A stretch of 64,000 nt of DNA from Flavobacteriaceae bacterium (GTDB lineage Bacteria; Bacteroidota; Bacteroidia; Flavobacteriales; Flavobacteriaceae). The DNA is taken from positions 38,002-102,001 of the forward strand of contig JANQRC010000035.1 of NCBI GenBank assembly GCA_028284745.1, in the 5' to 3' direction. The notes under the pieces were generated by a model. It was not told where the DNA came from and did no database searches. It worked only from the letters and a program-made list of their open reading frames with translations. The stretch's first letter is position 1. Each line of letters opens with the position of its first letter. Of this stretch, positions 26,855 through 35,002 are shown piece after piece. The position numbers and the translations under genes were made by a program.

Positions 26855-28147
26855 ATGCCAAAGTTTGCCAACGATCCTAATCGAAGGTCATGGGTCCCCG
26901 TTCCGAAGAAGTCTCATTTTCCGATCCAGAACATTCCCTTCGGAGTTTTCCTAACGCGTGACCACGTGATCACCATTGGTACTCGAATTGGCGATACGGC
27001 CATTGACCTAGGAGCGTTGCACCAGCTTGGTTATTTTGATGGCGTACCGCTTACCGATGACATCTTTCTACAGGATACGCTCAACGATTTTATCGACGAC
27101 GGAAGAAAGACATGGCGCCTGGTGCGAAACAAGATCGCTGAGATCTTTGACAACAATAACCCTAAGCTGAAGAATAACAAGGAGCACAGGGATATCGTCT
27201 TGTTCAACATGGATGAGATAGAAATGCAATTGCCTGTGTACATTGGCGATTATACAGACTTCTATTCTAGTAAAGAACATGCGACCAATGTTGGGATGAT
27301 GTTTCGCGACCCAGATAATGCGCTATTGCCCAATTGGTTGCACATGCCCGTGGCGTATCATGGTAGAAGTTCCTCTATTGTCCCTTCTGGAATTCCCATT
27401 CACAGACCTAAGGGCCAGCTCATGCCAAAGGGTGCTAGCAAACCTACCTATGGCCCGTCCGAGCGATTAGATTTTGAATTGGAAATGGCCTTTATCACCA
27501 CCGGTGGGAATCAGTTTGGTGAGCCCATTCCTATTGAAGAAGCTGAAGACTACATCTTTGGTCTTGTACTCTTCAACGACTGGAGCGCACGTGACATCCA
27601 GAAGTGGGAATACGTTCCGCTTGGGCCATTTCTAGGAAAGAACTTTGCCTCATCGATCTCGCCTTGGATCGTGACATTGGATGCTTTAGAGCCTTTTCGA
27701 GTGGAAGGGCCAAAACCCGAAAAGCCATTGCTTCCTTACCTTCGGTCCAAAGGCAAGAAAAGCTTCGACATCAACTTAGAGGTTTCTATCGCACCCAAGG
27801 GCGGCACGGCCAAGACCGTGTGCAAGAGCAATTTTAAGCACATGTACTGGAACATGGCACAACAATTGGCACACCACACCGTAAATGGCTGCTTGATCAA
27901 TTCGGGCGACATGATGGGCAGCGGTACCTTGTCTGGGCCAACGCCTGATTCTTATGGTTCCATGTTAGAGCTTACATGGGCAGGTAGCAAGCCTTTAAAA
28001 CTCAGAGATGGTACCGAGCGTAAGTTCCTAAAGGATCACGACACGGTGAGTATTACAGGACATTGCAAAAACGATGATGTGTTGATCGGCTTTGGTGATG
28101 TTACCACACAGATTCTGCCTCCTCTTAGCCCCAAGAATAAGAGGTGA
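26855..28147 (+). CDS. fahA: Fumarylacetoacetase
   Basis: Last enzyme of tyrosine/phenylalanine degradation, splitting fumarylacetoacetate to fumarate and acetoacetate. 430 aa from ATG 26855; the open frame upstream of this is not protein-like. Full-length FAH pattern: N-terminal SH3-like domain with RSWVPVP and HFPIQNIPFGVF, then the catalytic domain with DFYSSKEHATNVG, MPVAYHGRSSS, RLDFELEMAF (metal-binding Glu pair), LFNDWSARDIQKWEYVPLGP, and GDMMGSGTLSGP. The related homogentisate dioxygenase gene is not adjacent. Confidence 0.95.
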   Translation: MPKFANDPNRRSWVPVPKKSHFPIQNIPFGVFLTRDHVITIGTRIGDTAIDLGALHQLGYFDGVPLTDDIFLQDTLNDFIDDGRKTWRLVRNKIAEIFDNNNPKLKNNKEHRDIVLFNMDEIEMQLPVYIGDYTDFYSSKEHATNVGMMFRDPDNALLPNWLHMPVAYHGRSSSIVPSGIPIHRPKGQLMPKGASKPTYGPSERLDFELEMAFITTGGNQFGEPIPIEEAEDYIFGLVLFNDWSARDIQKWEYVPLGPFLGKNFASSISPWIVTLDALEPFRVEGPKPEKPLLPYLRSKGKKSFDINLEVSIAPKGGTAKTVCKSNFKHMYWNMAQQLAHHTVNGCLINSGDMMGSGTLSGPTPDSYGSMLELTWAGSKPLKLRDGTERKFLKDHDTVSITGHCKNDDVLIGFGDVTTQILPPLSPKNKR

Positions 28148-28561
28148 TCATATATAGTACTTGGCCATATCGGGTGAGATGCTACCATGCGAAGCATGAT
28201 GCACGGCCTTGCCATCTTTGATGATAAGCAACTGCGGGCTTTCATGCCATACTTGAAACCGTTGTGCGATCTCGTTAGAGATATCGCGATAACTGAGCAG
28301 GTCTAGATAGTACAGGTCTATCGTATCTTCTAGGTCATAAGTAGCTTCAAAGCGATTGATCACCGCCCTGCTGATACCACAACGTGTGCTGTGTTTAAAA
28401 ATGACTTGTGGCTTCTGGTGAGAAGCCGCTGCGATCTCGTCCAATTGACTCATTCCTGTAAGCTGCTTCCAAGGAAGCTCCTTTTTCTCTTTCTTTTCTG
28501 TGGAAGACGAGCCTCCAAACAATTTCTCAAACATTCCCATATTCACATTCTCTTTTTTCAA
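28148..28561 (-). CDS. ytxJ: YtxJ family bacillithiol-system monothiol protein
   Basis: Small thioredoxin-fold protein of the DUF2847/YtxJ group, proposed to reverse bacillithiolation of proteins. 137 aa as given, though the real start is probably the inner ATG at MGMFEKLFGG or MFEKLFGG, as homologues begin with a short MGxFxxLFG. The monothiol active site is HSTRCGISRAV with one Cys followed by two residues and Ser, the usual TCxIS form. A Ser/Lys-rich linker precedes the fold (SSSTEKKEKKELPWKQL). Convergent with fahA, its stop being next to that gene's stop, and divergent from clpB. Confidence 0.85.
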   Translation of the reverse strand: MKKENVNMGMFEKLFGGSSSTEKKEKKELPWKQLTGMSQLDEIAAASHQKPQVIFKHSTRCGISRAVINRFEATYDLEDTIDLYYLDLLSYRDISNEIAQRFQVWHESPQLLIIKDGKAVHHASHGSISPDMAKYYI

Positions 28562-28719
28562 ATATAGCGAGTTGGTCGTAAAAACCTACGAGGCATTTCT
28601 CTCAACACAAGCAGCCACCGCCAAATTGTCTATCAAAATCAACACTTTTAGGTCATTTTGTCGGTATTATAGCCTTGGAACAACTATTGGAGCAGGTTAA
28701 GTGATCAAAATCGTACAAC

Positions 28720-31320
28720 ATGAACTTCAACAATTTCACCATAAAGTCGCAACAAGCCGTGCAGCAAGCGCAGCAATTGGCGCAACAGTACGGTCATCAG
28801 CAAATAGAGAATGAGCATATTTTCAAGTCACTTTTTGAAGTTGATGAAAATGTGCTTCCCTTCATATTGAACAAATTGGATGTAAACGTTTCTTTGCTTC
28901 AGCAATTGATCGACAAGGAACTAGAGAGTTTCCCAAGAGTCTCTGGAGGAGACACCATGCTCTCGCGTGAAGCAGGAAAAGCGTTGAACGAAGCCAGCAT
29001 CATCGCCAAGAAGATGAACGATGAGTTTGTCTCTATCGAACATCTGGTGCTAGGTATCTTCAAGTCCAAGAGCAAGGTCGCTCAAATGCTAAAAGACCAA
29101 GGTATCACTGAAAAAGGCCTACAAGCTGTTATTGATGAACTTCGCAAGGGAAATAGAGTTACTTCGCAAAGTGCCGAGGATACGTACAATGCACTAAACA
29201 AATATGCCAAGAACCTCAATCAGCTGGCACGCGACGGCAAACTAGACCCCGTGATCGGTCGTGACGAAGAGATTCGCAGGATCTTACAGATCCTGTCCAG
29301 GCGTACAAAGAACAACCCGATCCTTGTAGGGGAACCTGGCACAGGTAAGACCGCCATTGCCGAAGGATTGGCCCACAGAATCATTGATGGCGATATTCCG
29401 GAAAACCTAAAGGACAAGCAAATATTCGCTTTAGATATGGGCGCATTGATCGCTGGGGCAAAATTCAAAGGAGAGTTTGAAGAGCGTTTGAAGTCTGTGA
29501 TCAAAGAAGTAACGACTTCAGATGGTGATATTGTCCTTTTCATTGACGAGATCCATACACTTGTGGGTGCTGGCGGCGGACAAGGCGCCATGGATGCAGC
29601 AAATATTCTCAAGCCGGCTCTGGCACGCGGAGAGCTTCGTGCCGTTGGTGCCACTACCCTAGACGAATATCAAAAATACTTCGAGAAAGACAAGGCCCTA
29701 GAACGTCGCTTTCAGAAAGTAATGGTAGACGAACCCGATATCGAAAGTGCCATTTCGATCTTACGTGGTATCAAAGAAAGATACGAGACGCACCATAAAG
29801 TACGTATCAAAGACGATGCGATCATAGGTGCCGTAGAGCTTTCTGATCGGTACATCACCAACCGATTCCTGCCAGACAAGGCCATCGACCTAATGGACGA
29901 GGCGGCTTCGAAGCTTCGTATGGAGATGAATTCTAAACCCGAAGAACTCGATGTGCTTGACCGCAGGATCATGCAGCTAGAGATCGAGATCGAGGCCATA
30001 AAGCGAGAAGATGATGCCGAAAAGTTGAAGTCGCTCAACACAGAATTGGCCAATCTAAAGGAAGAGCGCAACGAGATCTTTGCCAAATGGGAGAGCGAAA
30101 AAGGCCTTGCTGATAAATTACAGAATACCAAATCTGCTATCGAACAATACAAGTTAGAGGCCGAACGTGCCGAACGTGAAGGTGACTATGGCAAAGTGGC
30201 CGAATTGCGCTATGGAAAGATAAAAGAAGCGCAAACACAGCTTGAAGAACTTCAGAGGCAAATGCAAGCACAGCAAGAGACGGCCTTGATCAAGGAAGAG
30301 GTCACTTACGAGGATGTGGCAGATGTTGTTGCAAAATGGACAGGTATCCCTGTTACAAAAATGTTACGATCAGAACGCGAAAAGCTATTAAAGCTCGAAG
30401 ACGAATTGAGCAAGCGTGTAGTTGGCCAAACAGAAGCTATCCAAGCGGTTTCTGATGCGGTACGCCGTTCTAGAGCTGGACTGCAAGACCAGAAAAGGCC
30501 CATTGGTTCTTTTCTATTCTTAGGGACCACAGGAGTTGGTAAGACCGAATTGGCCAAGGCATTGGCAGAATTCTTATTCGATGACGAATCGGCCATGACG
30601 CGTATCGACATGAGCGAATATCAAGAACGTCATGCAGTGAGTCGTTTGATCGGTGCGCCTCCAGGGTATGTGGGGTATGACGAAGGCGGACAATTGACAG
30701 AAGCTGTACGCAGAAAACCGTATTCTGTAGTGCTTTTAGACGAGATCGAAAAGGCACATCCCGACACCTTCAACATTTTGTTACAGGTGTTGGATGAGGG
30801 AAGACTTACCGATAACAAAGGTCGCCTAGCCGATTTTAGAAATACGATCATCATCATGACCAGCAATATGGGCAGTCATTTGATCCAACAGAAGTTTGAG
30901 GCCATCTCGGATATGGAAACTGCCATGGAAGCAGCCAAGGTAGATGTATTAGGATCGTTGCGAAAGACCATTCGCCCTGAGTTCATCAATCGTATTGACG
31001 ACATCATCATGTTCAGCCCATTGACCAAAAGCGACATTAAGGCGATCGTTGGGCTTCAATTAGCACATGTCATGAGCATGCTGCAAGATCAGCACATTAC
31101 GATGACGGCCACCGATGAGGCCATCTCGTATTTGGCAGAGCGAGGTTTTGACCCACAATTTGGCGCACGACCTGTAAAGCGTGTTATTCAACGTGAGGTG
31201 TTAAATCAACTTTCAAGAGAGATCCTGAGTGGAAACATAAAGACCGATAGCATTATTCTAGTAGACAGTTTTGATGAAAAACTGGTCTTCCGAGATCAAG
31301 ACGGGCCCATTGCGCAATAA
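28720..31320 (+). CDS. clpB: ATP-dependent disaggregase ClpB
   Basis: Hexameric AAA+ chaperone that works with DnaK to dissolve aggregates. 866 aa, full length. The N-terminal domain begins MNFNNFTIKSQQAVQQA and has the two Clp_N repeats (to about 145). NBD1 Walker A GEPGTGKT is at 204-211, with LFIDEIHTLVGAG. A long middle coiled coil (about 400-525, rich in Glu/Lys) is typical of ClpB and distinguishes it from ClpC. NBD2 Walker A GTTGVGKT is at 602-609 with VLLDEIEKAHPD, and sensor-2 GARPVKRV near the C-terminus. No heat-shock promoter could be assigned by eye. Confidence 0.98.
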   Translation: MNFNNFTIKSQQAVQQAQQLAQQYGHQQIENEHIFKSLFEVDENVLPFILNKLDVNVSLLQQLIDKELESFPRVSGGDTMLSREAGKALNEASIIAKKMNDEFVSIEHLVLGIFKSKSKVAQMLKDQGITEKGLQAVIDELRKGNRVTSQSAEDTYNALNKYAKNLNQLARDGKLDPVIGRDEEIRRILQILSRRTKNNPILVGEPGTGKTAIAEGLAHRIIDGDIPENLKDKQIFALDMGALIAGAKFKGEFEERLKSVIKEVTTSDGDIVLFIDEIHTLVGAGGGQGAMDAANILKPALARGELRAVGATTLDEYQKYFEKDKALERRFQKVMVDEPDIESAISILRGIKERYETHHKVRIKDDAIIGAVELSDRYITNRFLPDKAIDLMDEAASKLRMEMNSKPEELDVLDRRIMQLEIEIEAIKREDDAEKLKSLNTELANLKEERNEIFAKWESEKGLADKLQNTKSAIEQYKLEAERAEREGDYGKVAELRYGKIKEAQTQLEELQRQMQAQQETALIKEEVTYEDVADVVAKWTGIPVTKMLRSEREKLLKLEDELSKRVVGQTEAIQAVSDAVRRSRAGLQDQKRPIGSFLFLGTTGVGKTELAKALAEFLFDDESAMTRIDMSEYQERHAVSRLIGAPPGYVGYDEGGQLTEAVRRKPYSVVLLDEIEKAHPDTFNILLQVLDEGRLTDNKGRLADFRNTIIIMTSNMGSHLIQQKFEAISDMETAMEAAKVDVLGSLRKTIRPEFINRIDDIIMFSPLTKSDIKAIVGLQLAHVMSMLQDQHITMTATDEAISYLAERGFDPQFGARPVKRVIQREVLNQLSREILSGNIKTDSIILVDSFDEKLVFRDQDGPIAQ

Positions 31321-31373
31321 GCAAAGAGCCGTTGTATTGCAGCTACTTTAGTTTCTATAAACTTTTTAAGAAT

Positions 31374-31464
31374 GTGCGTCATTTTGAACGTAGCGAGAAA
31401 CCTCACTATAAATTTACGACTATGGGATTCCTCGTCGCTTCGCTCTTTCGGAATGACATCGCAC
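31374..31464. repeat. REP-like imperfect palindrome in the clpB-sulP intergenic region
   Basis: Left arm GTGCGTCATTTTGAACGTAG from 31374 pairs with the complement of GGAATGACATCGCAC at the right end (31450-31464), and the interior also pairs imperfectly (AGCGAGAAACCTCACTATAAA against CTATGGGATTCCTCGTCGCT). This pattern, with TCATTxTGAACG at the ends and GGAATGAC on the other side, is typical of dispersed palindromic repeats of flavobacterial genomes. It sits between convergent genes, where it can also end transcription. Confidence 0.7.
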
Positions 31465-31521
31465 TTCAAAATGAATTTCATTCTTTTGCTCAAAAACCAC
31501 GGGTCTTAGATCCATAGTGGT

Positions 31522-33174
31522 TCATTTGCTCTTCAACTTTTTCTTTAGATAATCGAAACACACATCTACGGTATCGAATAGGTCTTCTTCTGGCACAAGG
31601 TCATCAATGATATCAACTTTGCGAAGCATGTCTTCTGGTTGCTCTTGCAACCCTACGAAGATGACCTCGATACCTCGCTGACGCAAATCTAGGATAACGT
31701 CTTCCAGCGCATAGATACCCGATTGATCGATATACGGCACTCTATCCATCCTGAATATAAGTGCGCTGATGTCTTGGGAATGTCTTTTCACTTCATCCTT
31801 GAAAAAGCTGGTAAAACCGAAGAATAGAGAGCCGTAGAGGTGTTTAATGATGACCTTGTCTTTGTATTCTTCATAGAATTCGAGTTCATCTTGCCAGGGC
31901 TTTGACCCGTCTATATCAGAGACGGCACCCACTTCCAGCCCTTTCTCACTAAGGTCTCCTGATTTTTTCATGAATAATAAGCATGCCAATGCCACACCAA
32001 CTCCAACAGCTTGGATCAAACTTCCGAAAGTAGTGATCAGAAGCACGATGATCAATACGATGGCATCGGCTCGTGGTACCTTCAGTACATGTTTCAATCC
32101 TTTAAAATCAACGATCTTAAATCCTATGGGAATCAAAAGTCCTGCTAACACACACAATGGAATGTGTGCGGCCAATTGCCCAAGCCCTAGCAATACTGCC
32201 AGAAGGAACGATCCGTGCAATGCACCCGACAGACGTGTACGTCCACCTGCATTGACATTAACAACGGTACCTTTTGTGGCACCGGCTCCAGGGATACCGC
32301 CAATAGCCGCAGCTACCATATTGCCTATTCCCTGCCCGATCAACTCGCGATTGCTATTGTGCTTGGTCTTTGTCATATTATCAGCGATCACCGAAGTCAA
32401 TAACGAATCTATGCTTCCTAAAACGGCTAAGACCAAGGCATATTCGATGATCAGGCTATAGGCAGAAGCATCAACATCCAGGATTCCTCCAAGTTGCAAA
32501 CTAGGCAAGCCCGAAGGGATGTCTCCGACCACTGGCACATCCATTTTCGCAAAGAATGCTACCAAAGAAGCTGCAATCAGTGCTACCAAAGCACTAGGAA
32601 TGACTTTTGTGATCTTTGGAAATAGAAAGTATACAGCAATGGTAATACCGCCCAGTAGCAATGCCTCTGCATTGAATTCGGCAAACAATCGCGGCAAGTC
32701 TTGTAATACTTTAACGGTAGACTTTGGTGAACCTAAGCCTGCAAAAGGAAACAATTGTAAAATAACGATGATGAGCCCTACACCACTCATGAAGCCAGAC
32801 ACCACAGGATACGGAAAGTACTTTACATAGCTGGCTATGTTTAGAAAGCCAAATATCACTTGAAAAGCACCGCCTAATAAAAAGGTAAGGATGATGATTC
32901 CCATGGCATTGTCTAGACCTCCTGTAGCATCGATAGCAGCTGCCACCAATGCAGCAGAGACAACGGTCATAGGACCCGTTGGGCCACTGGCTTGTGTAGC
33001 TGTACCACCAAACAAGGCAGCAAAGACGCCAATGGCAATAGCACCATACAGGCCGGCGGTAGCACCCATACCAGATTGCACACCAAAAGCAAGCGCCAAA
33101 GGCAAGGCCACCACACCGGCGACCAGCCCACCCATAATGTCACCTTTAAGGTATTTGGTATCGTAGAATTTCAT
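31522..33174 (-). CDS. SulP family inorganic anion transporter with STAS domain
   Basis: Inner-membrane secondary transporter, 550 aa, with about a dozen membrane segments (YLKGDIMGGLVAGVVALPLA at the start) and a C-terminal cytoplasmic STAS domain from about 440 (HLYGSLFFGFTSFFKDEV, ALIFRMDRVPYIDQSG). The N-terminal signature region has YGAIAIGVFAALFGG and TQASGPTGPMTVV. SulP members carry sulfate, bicarbonate or C4-dicarboxylates, and sequence alone does not decide. No carbonic anhydrase lies next to it, whereas many flavobacterial bicarbonate-type SulP genes have one. The two short open stretches on the opposite strand are spurious. Confidence 0.92.
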   Translation of the reverse strand: MKFYDTKYLKGDIMGGLVAGVVALPLALAFGVQSGMGATAGLYGAIAIGVFAALFGGTATQASGPTGPMTVVSAALVAAAIDATGGLDNAMGIIILTFLLGGAFQVIFGFLNIASYVKYFPYPVVSGFMSGVGLIIVILQLFPFAGLGSPKSTVKVLQDLPRLFAEFNAEALLLGGITIAVYFLFPKITKVIPSALVALIAASLVAFFAKMDVPVVGDIPSGLPSLQLGGILDVDASAYSLIIEYALVLAVLGSIDSLLTSVIADNMTKTKHNSNRELIGQGIGNMVAAAIGGIPGAGATKGTVVNVNAGGRTRLSGALHGSFLLAVLLGLGQLAAHIPLCVLAGLLIPIGFKIVDFKGLKHVLKVPRADAIVLIIVLLITTFGSLIQAVGVGVALACLLFMKKSGDLSEKGLEVGAVSDIDGSKPWQDELEFYEEYKDKVIIKHLYGSLFFGFTSFFKDEVKRHSQDISALIFRMDRVPYIDQSGIYALEDVILDLRQRGIEVIFVGLQEQPEDMLRKVDIIDDLVPEEDLFDTVDVCFDYLKKKLKSK

Positions 33175-33384
33175 AGCTGTTTTTTAAGGTGTTGAAGAAA
33201 ATCATTAATTCTTTCAAACAAAAATAGGTCACTAGGCATATTCTACGCAAATGGTCAATCAGATCGTTATCGATGTAAACAACCTGTCTATGATAACAAC
33301 CCTTTTGTATCAATGAAAATCTCGCATCTTATCTTACGATTAAAAGCACTGATATTCAATTGTTTAAGATTTAATTAAAATCTT

Positions 33385-33400
33385 TGGCACGCTGCTTGAT
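33385..33400 (+). promoter_or_regulatory. Sigma-54-like promoter
   Basis: TTGGCACG (33385-33391 region) followed by CTGC and TTGAT: the -24 element TGGCACG is perfect and the -12 element reads TTGA where the consensus is TTGC, with the right GG-N10 spacing. It points to the 33552 gene, leaving a leader of about 140 bases. Sigma-54 occurs in many Bacteroidota. Confidence 0.45.
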
Positions 33401-33450
33401 ACACTATTGGTGAACATTAAAACCAGTAGTCATGAAATGAGCAAAAGAAG

Positions 33451-33535
33451 TTTTATTCGAACCTAACAAATCGAATAAAAGTTGTTTTGTGAATTCCTGA
33501 ATGTGAAGAAATTTTTGATCTCTTCGCAGGAACCT
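33451..33535 (+). other. Structured 5' leader (two hairpins)
   Basis: Hairpin 1: perfect 10-bp stem TTTTATTCGA (33451-33460) / TCGAATAAAA (33471-33480) with a 10-base loop. Hairpin 2: TTCCTG ... GAAGA paired with TCTTC ... CAGGAA, about 33494-33535, ending 16 bases before the ATG. Could affect translation or mRNA stability. Confidence 0.45.
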
Positions 33536-33551
33536 TAAAAATTTCAAGCAG

Positions 33552-34757
33552 ATGAAAAAGCTATTTTTACTCTTGACGGCCCTTACGCTAGGTACTGCCA
33601 CAGCGATGGCCACTACAACCAGCGAAGCCACAACCTACCGTTACTACGATTACGGCAGAGAATTCATCTTCAACGTAGATGGCATTACCTTTTCGGTATA
33701 TCCCGACGGGGAGTTCGATTTCTACCTAGACCGTTTTGCTACAGGCGTTAGTGTAAACACCGGCAATGTGAGCTTTAGCTTCAATTCGGGCTATGACTAT
33801 GGTGCCTTTGTACAGTATGATGATTATGGCGCTGTGATCCAGGTAGAGAATGTCCCGATCTACTACGACTGGTATGGTCGTGTAAGTCAGATCGGTGATG
33901 TAGACATCCGCTATAACAATCGTCGTGTTGTTCGTGTAGGTGGCTTGCGCGTATTCTACAACAATGCTGGGATCTATAGTTACCATACTGGTTTCATCAA
34001 CGTATACAACAGACGTTTTGTCTACAATCCTTACTACGCCTGGTTTGCTCGTCCGCATGTAAACTTTTGCTTGGTGAACTATAACCCTTACAGAAGACTC
34101 TATACGCCTGTTAGATATACCTACTACAGACCCTATAGAAATAATTTTAGAAGAGCGTACGCTAGCGTCGGTAACACCTATAGATATGGTGTAAACAAAA
34201 GCCGCAGAAGTGTCTACAGAAACGATAGCCGCGTACAACGCAGAAGTGCCATTGCTAGCAATGATCGCTACCGCAGAGTAAGCCGCGATAATAACACTGT
34301 AGCCCGCAGAGGTGAGCGCACAGCTACCACACGTAGTCGCAACAATACTACGGTTCGTAGAGATGGAGAAAGAACCCTTCGTAGAAATGCAGAAGGAAGA
34401 ACCATAGACCGTGGGAGAAACCATACAAGCGTGAAGCGTGAAAGAACAGTAGTACGCAACAATGACAACAAACGTACTGTGAAACGCACATCACCAGTAA
34501 AAAGAAATGAGGCGAAAAGAAATACCAATGTGCAGCGCAAGCGTACGGTAAGCACTTCGCCAAAAAGAACCAAAAACCGAAGTGTGGTAAAGCGTACGAC
34601 CACAAAACGCAACCCTTCGGTAAACCGTGCACCTAGCCAAAAAAGAACGGTTTCCAGAAAACCGGCAACAAGAAAGGTTCAGGGCACGAGAACGACAAAG
34701 AGAACGAATAGCAAAGCTCCCAACAGAAGTAAAAGAACTGTAAGAACAAGGAGTTAG
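33552..34757 (+). CDS. Secreted Tyr/Asn-rich protein with long basic low-complexity tail
   Basis: 401 aa. Signal peptide MKKLFLLLTALTLGTATAMA. Residues about 30-180 are beta-rich and full of Tyr, Asn, Phe and Val (FIFNVDGITFSVYPDGEFDF, VGGLRVFYNNAGIYSYH, NPYYAWFARPHVNF). From about 185 the protein becomes almost only Arg, Thr, Lys, Asn, Ser (RRSAIASNDRYRRVSRDN and then RT/KR-type repeats), giving a strongly positive tail of about 200 residues. This suggests binding to acidic polymers such as extracellular polysaccharide, teichoic-like polymers, RNA or DNA. I know no named family. The gene has a sigma-54-like promoter, a structured leader and its own terminator, so it is a one-gene unit under special control. 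Confidence 0.75.
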   Translation: MKKLFLLLTALTLGTATAMATTTSEATTYRYYDYGREFIFNVDGITFSVYPDGEFDFYLDRFATGVSVNTGNVSFSFNSGYDYGAFVQYDDYGAVIQVENVPIYYDWYGRVSQIGDVDIRYNNRRVVRVGGLRVFYNNAGIYSYHTGFINVYNRRFVYNPYYAWFARPHVNFCLVNYNPYRRLYTPVRYTYYRPYRNNFRRAYASVGNTYRYGVNKSRRSVYRNDSRVQRRSAIASNDRYRRVSRDNNTVARRGERTATTRSRNNTTVRRDGERTLRRNAEGRTIDRGRNHTSVKRERTVVRNNDNKRTVKRTSPVKRNEAKRNTNVQRKRTVSTSPKRTKNRSVVKRTTTKRNPSVNRAPSQKRTVSRKPATRKVQGTRTTKRTNSKAPNRSKRTVRTRS

Positions 34758-34780
34758 AACGATTTTGGTTGGTTAGTTGG

Positions 34781-34823
34781 AAGTCCCCGTTGGAAGCCTA
34801 GGCAGAAAGCGGGGACTTTTTTT
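34781..34823 (+). terminator. Rho-independent terminator
   Basis: 9-bp stem AAGTCCCCG (34781-34789) / CGGGGACTT (34810-34818) followed by a run of T residues. It closes the 33552 transcription unit. Confidence 0.9.
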
Positions 34824-34853
34824 GTCTTGTTCTCTATAGATAAATGATCGAAG

Positions 34854-34934
34854 CGTCATGTTGAATTCATTTCAGCATTACATCATGATCTCTGGAAAGG
34901 TCGAGTCAGAACCTGAAAAAAGTTCAGATTGACG
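34854..34934. repeat. REP-like palindrome
   Basis: Arms CGTCATGTTGAATTCATTTC (from 34854) and the complement of GAAAAAAGTTCAGATTGACG (ending 34934) pair over most of their length. The ends TCATGTTGAATT and GTTCAGATTGACG are the typical dispersed palindrome of Bacteroidota genomes. Between the terminator of the basic-protein gene and the next repeat. Confidence 0.7.
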
Positions 34935-34960
34935 AAATACTACAACCAATTGCTGCCTGT

Positions 34961-35002
34961 CACTTCTCGATACAACGATGCTACGCTTCGTCACTCGAAG
35001 TG
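34961..35002. repeat. REP-like palindrome overlapping the 3' end of wecB
   Basis: Arms CACTTC (34961-34966) / GAAGTG (34997-35002) with an inner stem ACGA/TCGT. This is another common flavobacterial dispersed palindrome type (CACTTCTCGATACAA ... TCGTCACTCGAAGTG). The wecB stop codon and its last eight codons lie inside it. Confidence 0.65.

Larger units (their letters stand above)
33175..33551. other. 377-base regulatory region before the basic secreted protein
   Basis: Holds a sigma-54-like promoter (33385-33400) and a leader with two hairpins (33451-33480 and about 33494-33535). The part next to the SulP start (33175-33370) has no feature I recognise beyond being AT-rich. Confidence 0.5.

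Noticed and set aside
33726..34424. A 232-codon open frame on the minus strand across the basic secreted protein gene
   Set aside because: It is antisense to a composition-biased coding sequence, which commonly leaves the opposite strand open. No signal, motif or ribosome-binding site supports it.
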